Position numbers and translations under genes: made by a program. From Anaerolineae bacterium (GTDB taxonomy: Bacteria; Chloroflexota; Anaerolineae; B4-G1; SLSP01), in assembly GCA_016931185.1 (NCBI GenBank), contig JAFGFI010000169.1:1-64000 (forward strand): a stretch of DNA of 64,000 nt, given 5' to 3'. This document shows, piece by piece, positions 25,401 through 33,639 of the stretch (the first letter of the stretch is position 1; the number at the start of each line of letters is the position of its first letter). A model generated the notes under the pieces. That model was not told the DNA's origin, made no database searches, and worked only from the letters and a program-made list of their open reading frames with translations.

Positions 25401-26572
25401 ATATCAATCATCATCTGGTTGAATTGTCCGGCGAGTTCTTCTAATTCATCGCCGGTAGTAAGCGCTACCGGATAAAGCTTTCCCGCAGCAACACCCTGCA
25501 TGGCAGCGCGCAACGACATGATGGGACGTGTTAAATTTGAAGATTGTAAAATCACGACAATAGCTACCAATAACACGCCAGAGGTAAGCAACATGAAGAG
25601 GAAACGACTGTATCCCCAACTCTCCTGCGTCAATGTGTACCAATTCTCACGAATGATCACGCCCCACGATGTACCTGAAATAGGGGCGAAACTTACGATC
25701 ATGTCGCCATACGTATCCGTCCGGTGCCGAAACGCCCCTGTTTTGCTCTGCAAAACATCCCTTACCGCAATGGATTCTTCCATTGCAATCTCTACTATAG
25801 CAGGTTCCGTTCTGGCAAATTCTACCGCGACAGCGGTACCCAACTCCGTACTGGTAAATTCACGCGTCGCATAAAGTGTATTCAGATCACCGTCTATAAT
25901 ATATACTTCACGCTCTGGTCCCAGGTTAAGTTGTGTAATAGCATCTGCGAAAGGCGCACCAGTTTTAGTATTGACCCATACCATGCCGGCAACTACACCG
26001 GCGAACTGATTTTGATTGCCCAAGATCGGCACTGCCACCACAATCACATCAGATCCTTTGGGACCGTCAGGCAAAAGATCGGAAAAAAATGGGGCTAACT
26101 CTCCCTGTACAGCGCCAAAATATGGATGGTCAGGCGAAGACCAGTTTTGCCCCAAAGCATCAGGACGGGAGGGAGCTGCCGCCACTACAACGCCGCGTCT
26201 ATCGAGGATCAACACACCGGCATCAAATATAGTAAAATGTTCTATTGTCTGGGCTAATGACGCGCGTAGCGATTCGGGTTTGTCACGGATAGGGGTAAGT
26301 TGCGCACTATACGTCAACAAAGGACGTGTGTACTGCGTCAGATCTGTCGCCAATTGCAAAGTCGCCAATTGAACAAGCTCTCGATCTCGTCGCAATACCA
26401 GCACTTCGGTAAGCTGTTGGTAAGCGATATACGCCACAAATCCCACTGCGACTGAAACGATAGTCATCGGTACTAACACCCACACCAATAACTTACTCCG
26501 CAGGCCAACAAGCTTTCCGAGTTCTCTCCAATATATTGTCACACGCACTCCCTTGAAAATCGCAAATTGCAA
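22457..26572 (-). CDS. Large hybrid histidine kinase: Cache, HAMP, PAS, kinase, two receivers, Hpt-like
   Basis: A 1371-residue membrane sensor. Order: membrane segment (about 28-52), extracellular double-Cache-like region (55-310), second membrane segment (323-345), HAMP (345-400), PAS/PAC (415-530), HisKA with His584 (MSHELRTPLNAIIGY), HATPase_c (ENLLSNAVKF-type box near 700, GGTGLGLAISRRL), receiver 1 (876-1000, Asp926) and receiver 2 (1049-1170, Asp1099, SKP lysine). The C-terminal helical region (1265-1360) resembles an Hpt domain, but the phosphoacceptor His is replaced: the normal AHTLKxSS reads ALGTLKTTS with Gly1308. It is monocistronic and divergent from the band-7 gene. The ligand is unknown. 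Confidence 0.9.
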   Translation of the reverse strand: MQFAIFKGVRVTIYWRELGKLVGLRSKLLVWVLVPMTIVSVAVGFVAYIAYQQLTEVLVLRRDRELVQLATLQLATDLTQYTRPLLTYSAQLTPIRDKPESLRASLAQTIEHFTIFDAGVLILDRRGVVVAAAPSRPDALGQNWSSPDHPYFGAVQGELAPFFSDLLPDGPKGSDVIVVAVPILGNQNQFAGVVAGMVWVNTKTGAPFADAITQLNLGPEREVYIIDGDLNTLYATREFTSTELGTAVAVEFARTEPAIVEIAMEESIAVRDVLQSKTGAFRHRTDTYGDMIVSFAPISGTSWGVIIRENWYTLTQESWGYSRFLFMLLTSGVLLVAIVVILQSSNLTRPIMSLRAAMQGVAAGKLYPVALTTGDELEELAGQFNQMMIDIQRMLARYERRVTQLEQAEAMSHERETHYRVFFDESPVGLYRSTRDGELLDVNPVLVELLGYPEREQLLQVNFLTLYTQPEQRQRWLELMEMQHYARHYEVQLQRYDGSQVWTVENSCVVQNADGILYYQGSLEDITERKQAEVLLADYRRTLEQEIKQRKADLAHALKHTKTLHEAADAANRAKNAFLANMSHELRTPLNAIIGYSEVLMRHSEMADTATLLPELQHIHAAGQHLLSIISDILDFSKIETGQLELENRPFDLRQCLEGVLDTIVPYAVEKRLDVDYLLASDVPTTLIGDGVRLRQILTNLLSNAVKFTEQGYVAVVMEAIPLHMQAQNWLLTTDAWDSGRPSLENAMTLPSVNGEPGTSPVKPDSQMPIADFQWYELHFTVMDTGIGVPAEQVDQLFRPFTQIDMSLSRKYGGTGLGLAISRRLTELMEGKIWVETDASDGRKGATFHFTVRLQGGPKGRSIYWAGEQPHFENKRLLVVDDSTLTREFLALQTRAWGLHPVACISGAEALTRVQRDERFHLILVDLRMPFLNSTSALKEEDDLGGLVLFEHFRELEGVEVPPVVLMLPPGEYERELSTDVLSIHKPIKAAELYEICSYVLAGMPKSTTVIVPDPAEAVSAISESLPVTHRAPVAGPKVSLVPEVLPSLRILLAEDNPANQELILLMLQRLGYTADVVGDGEQVLKLLRRHVYDVVLMDVQMPELDGLETTRRIRREFAIDRQPRVIAMTANAMQGDRERCLEAGMDEYISKPIVLDVLIAALKASRPLSQKPKGKKRSRIWENEADSGPIIPTVSVVPFVQASAIVQSLFDEVPAQAESAFPSPITLENDDASQVTFADALPDSSKIPAQVLDVDMLAQLYITLGEQAATSMMLLMRSYEDSTAHLLSEIHRASQDEDIEGLQCALGTLKTTSVTIGALQLSELAGNLAAQMQMEIPTDLTTHIEEIEVIWKQVKAALAVYKSQITNGEL

Positions 26573-26806
26573 AAACCCTTGAAAACTTAGTTTCGTCTTA
26601 AATTTTCATCCAACCGCTGATAAACGGTTAAATGGCTAATGAATAATTTCCTCGAAGACAGTTACAAATTGAAAGTTTAAAGTTCGAAAATTTTACATTC
26701 TTTGCGCTTTTATAATGTAATTATACCTCAGTTTTCTAAGAACCTCCGCTACACCTCTAACCCTGGTCTTTCCTATAAAATCACAGTGCTAGAGTTATCC
26801 TCTGGG
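26573..26806. other. Non-coding upstream region of the 1371-residue kinase
   Basis: No gene is visible. The part near 26573-26720 is AT-rich with aattgcaaa-like repeats and presumably holds the kinase promoter, but no convincing -35/-10 pair was found. Element B and the band-7 promoter fill the rest of the gap up to 27011. Confidence 0.5.
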
Positions 26807-26902
26807 AGATTGGGCCAGTTTATTAACAACCGTACATACCGCGCGATTTAGGTGAACTATTGGCCCTATAGCAGATAGCGCGGGCTAAAACTGGCCCAAT
26901 CT
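26807..26902. repeat. Inverted-repeat element B (96 nt)
   Basis: A perfect 15-bp inverted repeat, AGATTGGGCCAGTTT and its complement, encloses 66 nt in which CCGCGC and GCGCGG can pair as an inner stem. It lies in the divergent region between the large kinase and the band-7 gene. Its right flank shares CTGAGCCG with element A. Confidence 0.7.
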
Positions 26903-26950
26903 GAGCCGGTGCTGCAAAACTTTGACGCCCACCCCTGTAGATTTTAACAG

Positions 26951-26979
26951 TAGACATTCACTTTGCTATCTGCTACACT
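26951..26979 (+). promoter_or_regulatory. Promoter of the band-7/lectin operon
   Basis: -35 TAGACA and -10 TACACT with a 17-nt spacer, about 30 nt before the ATG of the band-7 gene, which has a strong AGGAGGT site. Confidence 0.55.
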
Positions 26980-27011
26980 AAACATAGAAATTCACCATCA
27001 GGAGGTGTAAA

Positions 27012-27989
27012 ATGACATTGAATTCAGGCACACCCATAGAGGGAAAGCCGTCAGCCCAACACCCTGCACCCATAGCGGCCATCACGCGCGCACCTGGAAC
27101 AGGGTTACTAGATCGTTTGTTCAAAACAGCGGTCGTGATTTTGACACTCTTTATTTTATTAGCCATACTCTTCGGCATCGGACGCTCAGCTATCTACAAG
27201 ATACACGCTTACGAACGGGGGTTGCATTTGCGGGGGGGACGCTTTATAAGTGTGGATAACCCCGGCTGGCACATCCAAATCCCCTTAGTAGACACAGTCA
27301 TTATCGTCAAAGTCAATGAGCGACTGGGATATATTGAGCGCATCGCAGCAATGACCTCAGACGACGTTACGATGGATGTCTCATTGCAATACACATATCG
27401 CGTCCTCGATCCGAAACGGTTCGCCCTGGAAGTGGATAATCCAGAGCGCATCGTCTTTGAATTTGTGCAGGGCAAACTCCGCGATGTGGTCAATACAAAA
27501 GATATGACTGAAGTAATGCACAGTCGCGCGGAATTAAACCGCGAAGTGATGGAAACACTGCGCGAAAAAGAAGAACAATATGGTGTAGAATTCATCACTG
27601 TGCAGATTCAGAGCGCATCACCACCGGAAGAGGTCGTAACCGCAATCAAAGACCGTATGGTCGCCGTCCAGCGCCAGGAGCAGGCCCAGGCCGAGGCTGC
27701 GCAGCGCCGCACGCTGGCCGATGCCGAATACTATACCGCGCAAAAGGAAGCAGATGGCGAAGCCTACCAGATCACCAAATTGGCCGAAGCCGACGCACAA
27801 CGTATCTCACTGACATCGGCCGCGCAACAAGAAGCTGTGCGCGCGATGCTGGAAGAACTGCGTGGGAAGGGGGAACTGGCCGAGCAATACATCCAGCTTC
27901 TTATCGCCCAAGAATTGAAAGAAAACAGCAAGTGGATTATCAGCGGAACGGACACGGCTCCTGTCATCGAATTACGCGATACGCCCTGA
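27012..27989 (+). CDS. SPFH/band-7 (stomatin-prohibitin) membrane protein
   Basis: A 325-residue protein with one N-terminal membrane segment (about 37-58) and an SPFH domain (about 65-240): YERGLHLRGGRFISVDNPGWH, VDTVIIVKVNERL and DDVTMDVSLQYTYRV. A charged helical stretch follows (about 215-290, Ala/Glu/Gln-rich, RQEQAQAEAAQRRTLADAE), as in stomatins and prohibitins that form ring oligomers on membranes. Related proteins organise membrane domains and often modulate proteases. It is followed by a membrane-anchored lectin-like protein 29 nt downstream, unlike the NfeD-type partner usual for bacterial stomatins. Confidence 0.9.
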   Translation: MTLNSGTPIEGKPSAQHPAPIAAITRAPGTGLLDRLFKTAVVILTLFILLAILFGIGRSAIYKIHAYERGLHLRGGRFISVDNPGWHIQIPLVDTVIIVKVNERLGYIERIAAMTSDDVTMDVSLQYTYRVLDPKRFALEVDNPERIVFEFVQGKLRDVVNTKDMTEVMHSRAELNREVMETLREKEEQYGVEFITVQIQSASPPEEVVTAIKDRMVAVQRQEQAQAEAAQRRTLADAEYYTAQKEADGEAYQITKLAEADAQRISLTSAAQQEAVRAMLEELRGKGELAEQYIQLLIAQELKENSKWIISGTDTAPVIELRDTP

Positions 27990-28018
27990 ATACGCCGAAC
28001 TAAAAATGGAGGTTCGCA

Positions 28019-28498
28019 ATGAAGCGAGCGTTAATCATTGCCATCCTGGTGTTCATTGTGTGCATAGGGGTTGGCATCCTAGTTGCCGTTATGATGCTAA
28101 TGAACAACAAGATAGGTCCCCTGCAACAAGATGCCCTCTCGCGCCCACGCATCTACGCCTACAAAGATTGGCAAAGCCTGGGAATACAAGTCAATCCCGG
28201 TGATATTATTCACATTCGCGCCCAGGGCACATGGCTTTACACGCCGGGCGAATATCACGGACCAGAGGGACATCATCGGTATCGCGCCCCCAACACCTAT
28301 CCCATCAATGCGGTGCCGGGCGGTGTACTCTTAGGACGTATTGGCGAGGATGGTTATCCTTTCATCGTGAGCCGTGGGGGGCGTTTCGTCGTCGACCACG
28401 CCGGATTTCTCTACCTGCGCATCAACGATGACATCTTGAGTGATAATGAAGGTTATGTCACGGTGGAAGTTGATGTGATCTCCCCGGAATCGGAATGA
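28019..28498 (+). CDS. Membrane-anchored LecA/PA-IL-like carbohydrate-binding protein
   Basis: A 159-residue protein with an N-terminal membrane anchor (about 5-29) and a single jelly-roll domain of the PA-I lectin type. The pattern VNPGDIIHIRAQGTW, then PINAVPGGVLLGRIGEDGYPF, and GFLYLRINDDILSDNEGYVTVEV matches the LecA-like fold, including the Asp/Asn cluster that binds calcium and galactose in PA-IL. The domain is therefore predicted to face outward. GGAGGTT precedes the ATG. Its operon partner is the band-7 protein. Sugar specificity and whether calcium is bound cannot be decided here. Confidence 0.78.
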   Translation: MKRALIIAILVFIVCIGVGILVAVMMLMNNKIGPLQQDALSRPRIYAYKDWQSLGIQVNPGDIIHIRAQGTWLYTPGEYHGPEGHHRYRAPNTYPINAVPGGVLLGRIGEDGYPFIVSRGGRFVVDHAGFLYLRINDDILSDNEGYVTVEVDVISPESE

Positions 28499-28512
28499 AT
28501 TATATTCACCTG

Positions 28513-28565
28513 AAGGGATTATTTTTCGATTTCGGGCAATGCCCGAAATCGAAAAATAATCCCTT
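28513..28565. terminator. Perfect 25-bp palindromic terminator
   Basis: A 25-bp arm (28513-28537, containing ATTTTTCGATTTCGGGC) pairs exactly with 28541-28565 across the loop AAT. It separates the convergent lectin and ABC transporter genes. The remaining 28566-28755 shows open frames on both strands but no supported gene. Confidence 0.85.
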
Positions 28566-28755
28566 ACCATGTCTTTTTATATTGGGTTCACCATCGCCCG
28601 CGCCGCATCGGGCCGCCATAATGATGCATACCCGATCGAGGCGGGTATCCCCACGGGAGAGGAAACCTCGGTGAATGATACCAAAACGGACGGTCTCCCC
28701 ACATCCGGCGCGGTCGCCAGAGCAACGGCCCCAACAACACACCCAACAGTAACAA

Positions 28756-30657
28756 CTACCCTGCTATAGCAGCAAATTGTTCCTCACTCACGTGAGCAAG
28801 CTCAACCGGGTATTGCCCCTTAAATTGGCTCATATACAAATGCTCATAGAAGCCGCGCTGTGCCAGGAGATCCTCATGTGTGCCCCGCTCAACAATCTCA
28901 CCGTTGTTGATCACAAGGATATCGTCAGCATCACGGATGGTGCTAAGACGGTGGGCAATCACAAAGCTGGTGCGACCTTCCATCAGGCGCAACATCGCCT
29001 CCTGGATATGCTTCTCTGTGCGGGTGTCCACACTGCTCGTCGCCTCATCAAGGATAAGGATACCCGGGTCAGCCAGGATCGCGCGGGCGATAGCCAACAA
29101 CTGTCGCTGCCCCTGGCTGATGTTCCCGGCGCGCTCCGATAATTCCGTCTGGTAGCCCTCCGGCAAACGATGGATAAACTGATCGGCATTAGCGAGCTTC
29201 GCGGCCGCAATAACCTCCTCATCCGTCGCATCCAACCGCCCATAGCGAATATTTTCCAGCACCGTATCTGCGAACAGGTACGTATCCTGAAGTACAATGC
29301 CCAACTTGCGGCGCAAGTCCGCCAGTTTGAGATGACGAATGTCAATACCATCAACACTGATAGTGCCGTTGTCAATATCATAGAAACGAGTAAGCAAATT
29401 TACAATCGTGGTCTTACCCGCGCCTGTCGGGCCGACTAAAGCGATGGTCTGCCCCGATTCCGCGTGCAGGGTGACATGTTTAAGTACGGGCACATCGGAC
29501 TTATAACCAAAGCAAACATCATCGAAGACAACATCCCCGCGCACCTTTTCCAATGGCATAGCATCCGGCGCGTCGATCAACTCCGGCACCTCGTCAAGAA
29601 TTTCAAATACCCGCTCCGCCCCGGCCAACGCCGATTGGATAGTATTGTAGAGATTGGCAATTTGATTTAAGGGCATCGAGAACTGGCGCGCGTAGTTGAT
29701 AAAACTGGCAATCGTGCCCACCGTCCCTAGACCTTGTACCGCCATCCAGCCGCCCGCGCCCGCCACAATCGCCAGTCCTGTATTGTTCACAAAGTTACCG
29801 ATTGGACCAAGTGTCCCGGCAAGGATTTGAGCGCGTGAGGAAGCCTTGCGTAATTTTAGATTTGTCGCATCGAATTCCTGGATAACGGCCTGTTCCCGTA
29901 CATACGCCTTCACCACATGCTCCCCGGTGATGGTCTCCTCAATGATACCATTCAAGTCCCCCAACGCCTCCTGCTGTTCCCGGAAACCCTGGCGGGTATG
30001 TTTGGCGATCCACTGACTCAAAAACATCATCAATGGCAACGTGATCATACTCACAATAGCCAGTCGCACATTGATCAAGAACATCACGATTGCGACACCT
30101 ACAATACTCAAAGTGCTGGACATCAACTGCGTAAGTCCCTCATTAAGGACATTGCTGATGTTTTCCACGTCGTTCGTCAAACGACTCATCAACTCACCAT
30201 GCGCGTGTTGGTCAAAGAAACGCAAGGAAAGCGTCTGCAATTTAGCAAACAAGTCATTGCGAATGTCGCGCACCGTAGTTTGGGCCGTGGCAGCCATAAG
30301 ATAAGCCTGCAACCAAGAAACGAGCGCGCCTACCACATACACACTGAGCATTAAAAGCGCAATACGTCCTAATCCAGGCATGTCACCCTTCAGAATGAAA
30401 TCGTCAATGGCCTTGCCCATCAAATAAGGTTCCAATAATCCTACAGCCGAGGATATAACCACGAGGATCAGGATACTGAACAACGCCCATCCCTGATTTC
30501 GCAGATACCCCCAGAGACGCAACACCGTACCCCGCACATCCTTAGCGCGCTGCTTTGGTCCCATCAAATGGGATCCTGGCCCACCGCGTCTTCCCATCAC
30601 AGGCGCACTTTGCGCGGATCTTGACCGTCCATTAGAACTTGATTTACGCTCCGACAT
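28756..30657 (-). CDS. ABC exporter half-transporter with consensus ATPase site
   Basis: A 633-residue type IV ABC exporter subunit: six membrane helices (about 50-350) and a C-terminal nucleotide-binding domain. Walker A is GPTGAGKTTIVNLL, the signature is degenerate (ISQGQ in place of LSGGQ), Walker B is LILDEATSSVD with the catalytic Glu, and the switch is IAHRLST. The basic Ser/Arg-rich N-terminus (KSSSNGRSRSAQ) is an extension. It overlaps the upstream ABC gene by 14 nt. The partner has the opposite defect, so the two form a heterodimer with one consensus and one degenerate ATP site, as in BmrCD or TM287/288. A MarR regulator upstream suggests drug or lipid export. Confidence 0.92.
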   Translation of the reverse strand: MSERKSSSNGRSRSAQSAPVMGRRGGPGSHLMGPKQRAKDVRGTVLRLWGYLRNQGWALFSILILVVISSAVGLLEPYLMGKAIDDFILKGDMPGLGRIALLMLSVYVVGALVSWLQAYLMAATAQTTVRDIRNDLFAKLQTLSLRFFDQHAHGELMSRLTNDVENISNVLNEGLTQLMSSTLSIVGVAIVMFLINVRLAIVSMITLPLMMFLSQWIAKHTRQGFREQQEALGDLNGIIEETITGEHVVKAYVREQAVIQEFDATNLKLRKASSRAQILAGTLGPIGNFVNNTGLAIVAGAGGWMAVQGLGTVGTIASFINYARQFSMPLNQIANLYNTIQSALAGAERVFEILDEVPELIDAPDAMPLEKVRGDVVFDDVCFGYKSDVPVLKHVTLHAESGQTIALVGPTGAGKTTIVNLLTRFYDIDNGTISVDGIDIRHLKLADLRRKLGIVLQDTYLFADTVLENIRYGRLDATDEEVIAAAKLANADQFIHRLPEGYQTELSERAGNISQGQRQLLAIARAILADPGILILDEATSSVDTRTEKHIQEAMLRLMEGRTSFVIAHRLSTIRDADDILVINNGEIVERGTHEDLLAQRGFYEHLYMSQFKGQYPVELAHVSEEQFAAIAG

Positions 30658-32428
30658 AGTTCATCACTCCACTTCCTAATTGAGACTCATAGATCTCGCG
30701 ATAGATGGGACTGGAGGCCAATAATTCACGATGCGTACCCTCCGCGACCACACGCCCATCATCCAACACCAGAATCTTGTGCGCGTTCAACACCGTACTG
30801 ATGCGCTGCGCGATCACGAAACTGGTGCGATCTTTCATAATTTCTTCCAAGGCCTCCTGAATTTTTGTCTCAGTTTCCACATCCACCGAGCTGGTACTGT
30901 CATCCAAGATCAGGACTGCCGGCTGGATCAATAATGCGCGGGCGATAGCAATACGCTGCTTTTGCCCACCGGAGAGATTAACACCGCGTTGCCCAACAAC
31001 GGTATCATACCCATCGTCAAATTCGGTGATAAAATCGTGAGCCTGCGCCGCCTTAGCCGCAGCGATAACCTCTTCATCAGTCGCATCGGGCCGTCCGTAG
31101 CGGATATTGTCACGGATGGTACCACTGAACAACACCGATTCTTGTAATGCGATACCTATGTTGCGCCGGAGAACGGACTGATCTACATCGCGGACATCCA
31201 CGCCATCGATCGTCACCCGGCCCCCGCTCACATCGTAGAAACGAGGGATGAGGTGAATTAAGCTTGACTTGCCCGATCCTGTCGCGCCAAGCACGGCCAC
31301 CGTCTGTCCTGGTTCGGCCACAAAAGTGATACCCGGTGCAGCAACCCCGTTGCCCGACTTTCCACCGCCAAGTACCAGGTCATGTCCCTCATCATCATAA
31401 CTGAACATCACGCCCTCGAAGGCGACCCGGCCCTGCGGTGCAAAATTCATCAAAGCATCGGGCTTATTTTGCACCTCAGGGACACTGTCTAGCACTTCCT
31501 GAACACGATCGGCCGATGCCTGGGCGCGCGCCAGGCGTATAACCAACATACTAACAAACATCAGTGAGATCAACGTGCGTACTAGATAATTGATAAAGGC
31601 GATCAGTTGTCCTACCTGCATATCGCCGGTGTTGACCAAATCCCCCCCAAACCAGAGCGCGCCAACCACACCCAAATTGACGGCTATCATCATAAACGGC
31701 CACGTCACAACGATGGTCCGCGACGCGAGGATAGTCTGATCCATCAAAGCATTGTTCGTGCGGCCAAAACGCGCAATCTCATGCACAGCGCGCACAAAGG
31801 CTTTAACTACGCGCATGCCGGCCAGATTTTCTTGCATCACCATATTAAGGTTGTCCAACCTGTGCTGCACTTCACCAAACAGGGGATAGGCTCTGCTAAT
31901 AACCCATATCAACATCACCGACACCAATGGCAGTAAAGCCGCCAATAGCAGAGCCAGGCGCGGGCTGGTCATGATGACCATCACCAGGCTACCGATTAAC
32001 AACAACGGCGAGCGCACCATAATTCGCAGCATCATCGAAACCATCTCCTGAATTTGCACTACATCATTGGTCAAGCGTGTGACAAGCTGCCCGGTTTCCA
32101 GGTCATCTAGGTTTCCAAACGAGAGCGATTGCACTTTGCTAAATAACTCACTGCGCAGATCAGTGCCAAAACCTTGCGAAGCCAACACCGAGAAGATCGT
32201 ACATCCGATGCCGCCCACCGCGCCAAGCAGCGCAAACCCGATCATCCACAAGCCGGTGTTGATCACAATCTGTAGATCAAGCTGCGCCAACCCTTCATCC
32301 ACGATACGCTGGATCATGCGCGGCTGCATCAAATCCATCACCACTTCGAGCATCATCAGTAGCGGGGCTATCACAGCCCATCCCCAATAAGGTTTGAGAA
32401 ACTTGAGTAACTTAATCACAGATTTCAT
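30644..32428 (-). CDS. ABC exporter half-transporter with degenerate ATPase site
   Basis: A 594-residue partner of the preceding exporter: six membrane helices (about 15-310) and an ATPase domain with Walker A GATGSGKSSLIHLI, a canonical LSGGQKQR signature, and Walker B VLILDDSTSSVD. In that Walker B the catalytic Glu is Asp, and the switch His is Gln (VIAQRIST instead of IAHRLST). Its Walker motifs pair with the partner's ISQGQ to form the weak site, while its LSGGQ completes the partner's active site. A short Gly/Ser insertion (GGGKSGNG) lies before the ATPase core. An AAGGAGTG site lies 13 nt before the ATG. Probably transcribed with the MarR gene, about 100 nt downstream of it. Confidence 0.92.
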   Translation of the reverse strand: MKSVIKLLKFLKPYWGWAVIAPLLMMLEVVMDLMQPRMIQRIVDEGLAQLDLQIVINTGLWMIGFALLGAVGGIGCTIFSVLASQGFGTDLRSELFSKVQSLSFGNLDDLETGQLVTRLTNDVVQIQEMVSMMLRIMVRSPLLLIGSLVMVIMTSPRLALLLAALLPLVSVMLIWVISRAYPLFGEVQHRLDNLNMVMQENLAGMRVVKAFVRAVHEIARFGRTNNALMDQTILASRTIVVTWPFMMIAVNLGVVGALWFGGDLVNTGDMQVGQLIAFINYLVRTLISLMFVSMLVIRLARAQASADRVQEVLDSVPEVQNKPDALMNFAPQGRVAFEGVMFSYDDEGHDLVLGGGKSGNGVAAPGITFVAEPGQTVAVLGATGSGKSSLIHLIPRFYDVSGGRVTIDGVDVRDVDQSVLRRNIGIALQESVLFSGTIRDNIRYGRPDATDEEVIAAAKAAQAHDFITEFDDGYDTVVGQRGVNLSGGQKQRIAIARALLIQPAVLILDDSTSSVDVETETKIQEALEEIMKDRTSFVIAQRISTVLNAHKILVLDDGRVVAEGTHRELLASSPIYREIYESQLGSGVMNYVGA

Positions 32429-32524
32429 ACGTTATTTTTTCACTCCTTGACACAAATTACGTTTTACGTTTCACGCATCACGTTTTACTTTGCCGTCTAA
32501 CTATTCCGGTTAGAAACTACCCCC

Positions 32525-32980
32525 CTACTCGTCGAGTTTGCCCCCGTTGACCCGCAACAAATTCTCACGCATGTGCAGGAAGAAACGGCGCAACAACACA
32601 TGCTCCTCAAGAGTAAACCCCGAAAACGTCTCCTCCTCAGTCCTGCGCCAGACCTGCTGCACGTCCTCTTTGATCGCGCGCCCGGTATCGGTGAGATACA
32701 CACGCGACACCCGCTGGTCTTCTGGGTCGGCTCGCCGCTCCACAAATCCGACTTTTTCCATCCGCTGGACCATTTTGGTCGTAGTCGCGGCCTGGACATG
32801 CAGTCGCTCCGCCAATTCCCTGTGCGTCTGTCCATCTTGATCCCACAGAGCAAAGAGCATCGGAGGCTGTCCGTGATACAACCCCAGTTCCTCTAACAGC
32901 GTATGCGCCCTGGCGCGGTGCAACTTGCAAATTTGAGCCAATAAAAAATCGAGCGGTTCTGATTCCGCAGCAGATGACAT
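32525..32980 (-). CDS. MarR-family transcriptional regulator
   Basis: A 151-residue winged-helix regulator. The DNA-binding core shows THRELAERLHVQAATTTKMVQRMEKVGFVERRADPEDQRVSRVYLTDTGR-type features (about 50-105; recognition helix AATTTKMVQRM and wing DPEDQRVSRVYL). A long helix at each end forms the dimer. It heads the operon with the ABC exporter pair and is probably autoregulatory, releasing repression when it binds an exported compound. AAGGGG precedes the ATG. Direct repeats over its promoter are the likely operator. Confidence 0.92.
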   Translation of the reverse strand: MSSAAESEPLDFLLAQICKLHRARAHTLLEELGLYHGQPPMLFALWDQDGQTHRELAERLHVQAATTTKMVQRMEKVGFVERRADPEDQRVSRVYLTDTGRAIKEDVQQVWRRTEEETFSGFTLEEHVLLRRFFLHMRENLLRVNGGKLDE

Positions 32981-33003
32981 AGAAAACCCCTTTTAAATTA
33001 CTT

Positions 33004-33057
33004 AGACGGCTAATATTAAGACGGCTAAATATTAGCATAAAACGATTATTTTGTCAA
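33004..33057 (-). promoter_or_regulatory. Promoter and probable operator of the marR-ABC operon
   Basis: On the minus strand, -35 TTGACA (33057-33052), a 17-nt spacer and -10 TAATAT (33034-33029) form a near-consensus promoter. Two direct copies of TTAGCCGTCT, 15 bp apart (33019-33028 and 33004-33013), cover the transcription start. A bound MarR dimer there would block transcription. Confidence 0.75.
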
Positions 33058-33444
33058 GGTACAATAATACGCTCGGTCTGGTCGACCATCTGGAAACGGT
33101 TGCGGTCGACGATAAGCGTCAGATGTTTTTGTCAAGCGAAAAGAGGGCCAGTTGATACTGTGGCGAGAAAGTGGCTTCATAAAAGTGGTCAACTCTTCCT
33201 CTGCAAAAAATCCAGCAAAGGCAAGGGTCGTGTAGAGCAAGCCCGAACCATGCCCCTTGCTCATAAAGAAATAAAGAATCGGTCACGATCAGAGTCGCGG
33301 GGGTTCGTTTATAAGATCTCGTATACCTGACTCTTGCACAGGTTGAAGTTTTTACGCATTTAGAGTGGATAGCCAAAAGTAATTTGTATATTTTCCTAAA
33401 ATTACAACGGAAAACATACTTTTGTAAGGTCACGTTGTAAAACC
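33058..33444. other. Non-coding region, nothing recognised
   Basis: Between the marR promoter and the tRNA terminator no frame longer than about 75 codons is open with a ribosome site, and no recognisable motif appears. It may hold a decayed gene; several frames are interrupted by single stops, but no family could be named. Confidence 0.4.
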
Positions 33445-33478
33445 ACACATGCCCCCGGTGTAGACCGGGGGCATGTGT
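33445..33478 (-). terminator. Terminator of the tRNA-Leu gene
   Basis: ACACATGCCCCCGGT and ACCGGGGGCATGTGT form a 15-bp stem around a 4-nt loop, followed on the minus strand by a TGGTTTTAC tail. It lies directly after the tRNA 3' end. Confidence 0.75.
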
Positions 33479-33481
33479 ATA

Positions 33482-33566
33482 TGCCGAAGGTGGGAGTTGA
33501 ACCCACATGACCGCATGGGTCACCACGCCCTGAACGTGGCGCGTCTGCCTATTCCGCCACTTCGGC
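33482..33566 (-). tRNA. tRNA-Leu, anticodon CAG
   Basis: An 85-nt class II tRNA. The acceptor stem is GCCGAAG/CTTCGGC with discriminator A; the D arm reads TGGCGGAATAGGCAGACGC as in leucine tRNAs. The anticodon stem CCACG/CGTGG has the loop TTCAGGG, giving anticodon CAG, which decodes CUG. A long variable arm (TGACCCATGCGGTCA) and the T arm GTGGGTTCAACTCCCAC follow. CCA is not encoded. Confidence 0.95.
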
Positions 33567-33610
33567 ATGTTCGTGCAATGTTAAGTTTTTTGTTGGCCCG
33601 AACGCTCGTG

Positions 33611-33639
33611 ATTCTACCGTAAAGCACAGTTTTGTCAAG
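33611..33639 (-). promoter_or_regulatory. Promoter of tRNA-Leu
   Basis: Minus-strand TTGACA (33639-33634), 17-nt spacer, TAGAAT (33616-33611). Transcription would start about 40 nt before the tRNA. The -35 box overlaps that of the recQ promoter on the other strand. Confidence 0.7.

Noticed and set aside
26807..26902. Insertion sequence or MITE
   Set aside because: No transposase, no target-site duplication and no sequence match with the other similar-sized inverted-repeat elements.
28569..28769. 66-codon plus-strand frame after the palindrome at 28513
   Set aside because: No ribosome site or promoter, low-complexity Thr/Ala/Pro tail, convergent with the ABC gene; no recognisable family.
33119..33568. 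149-codon frame on the minus strand over the tRNA-Leu gene (begins MPKWRNRQTRHVQG)
   Set aside because: Typical spurious frame produced by translating a tRNA; it runs through the tRNA and its terminator and has no ribosome site.
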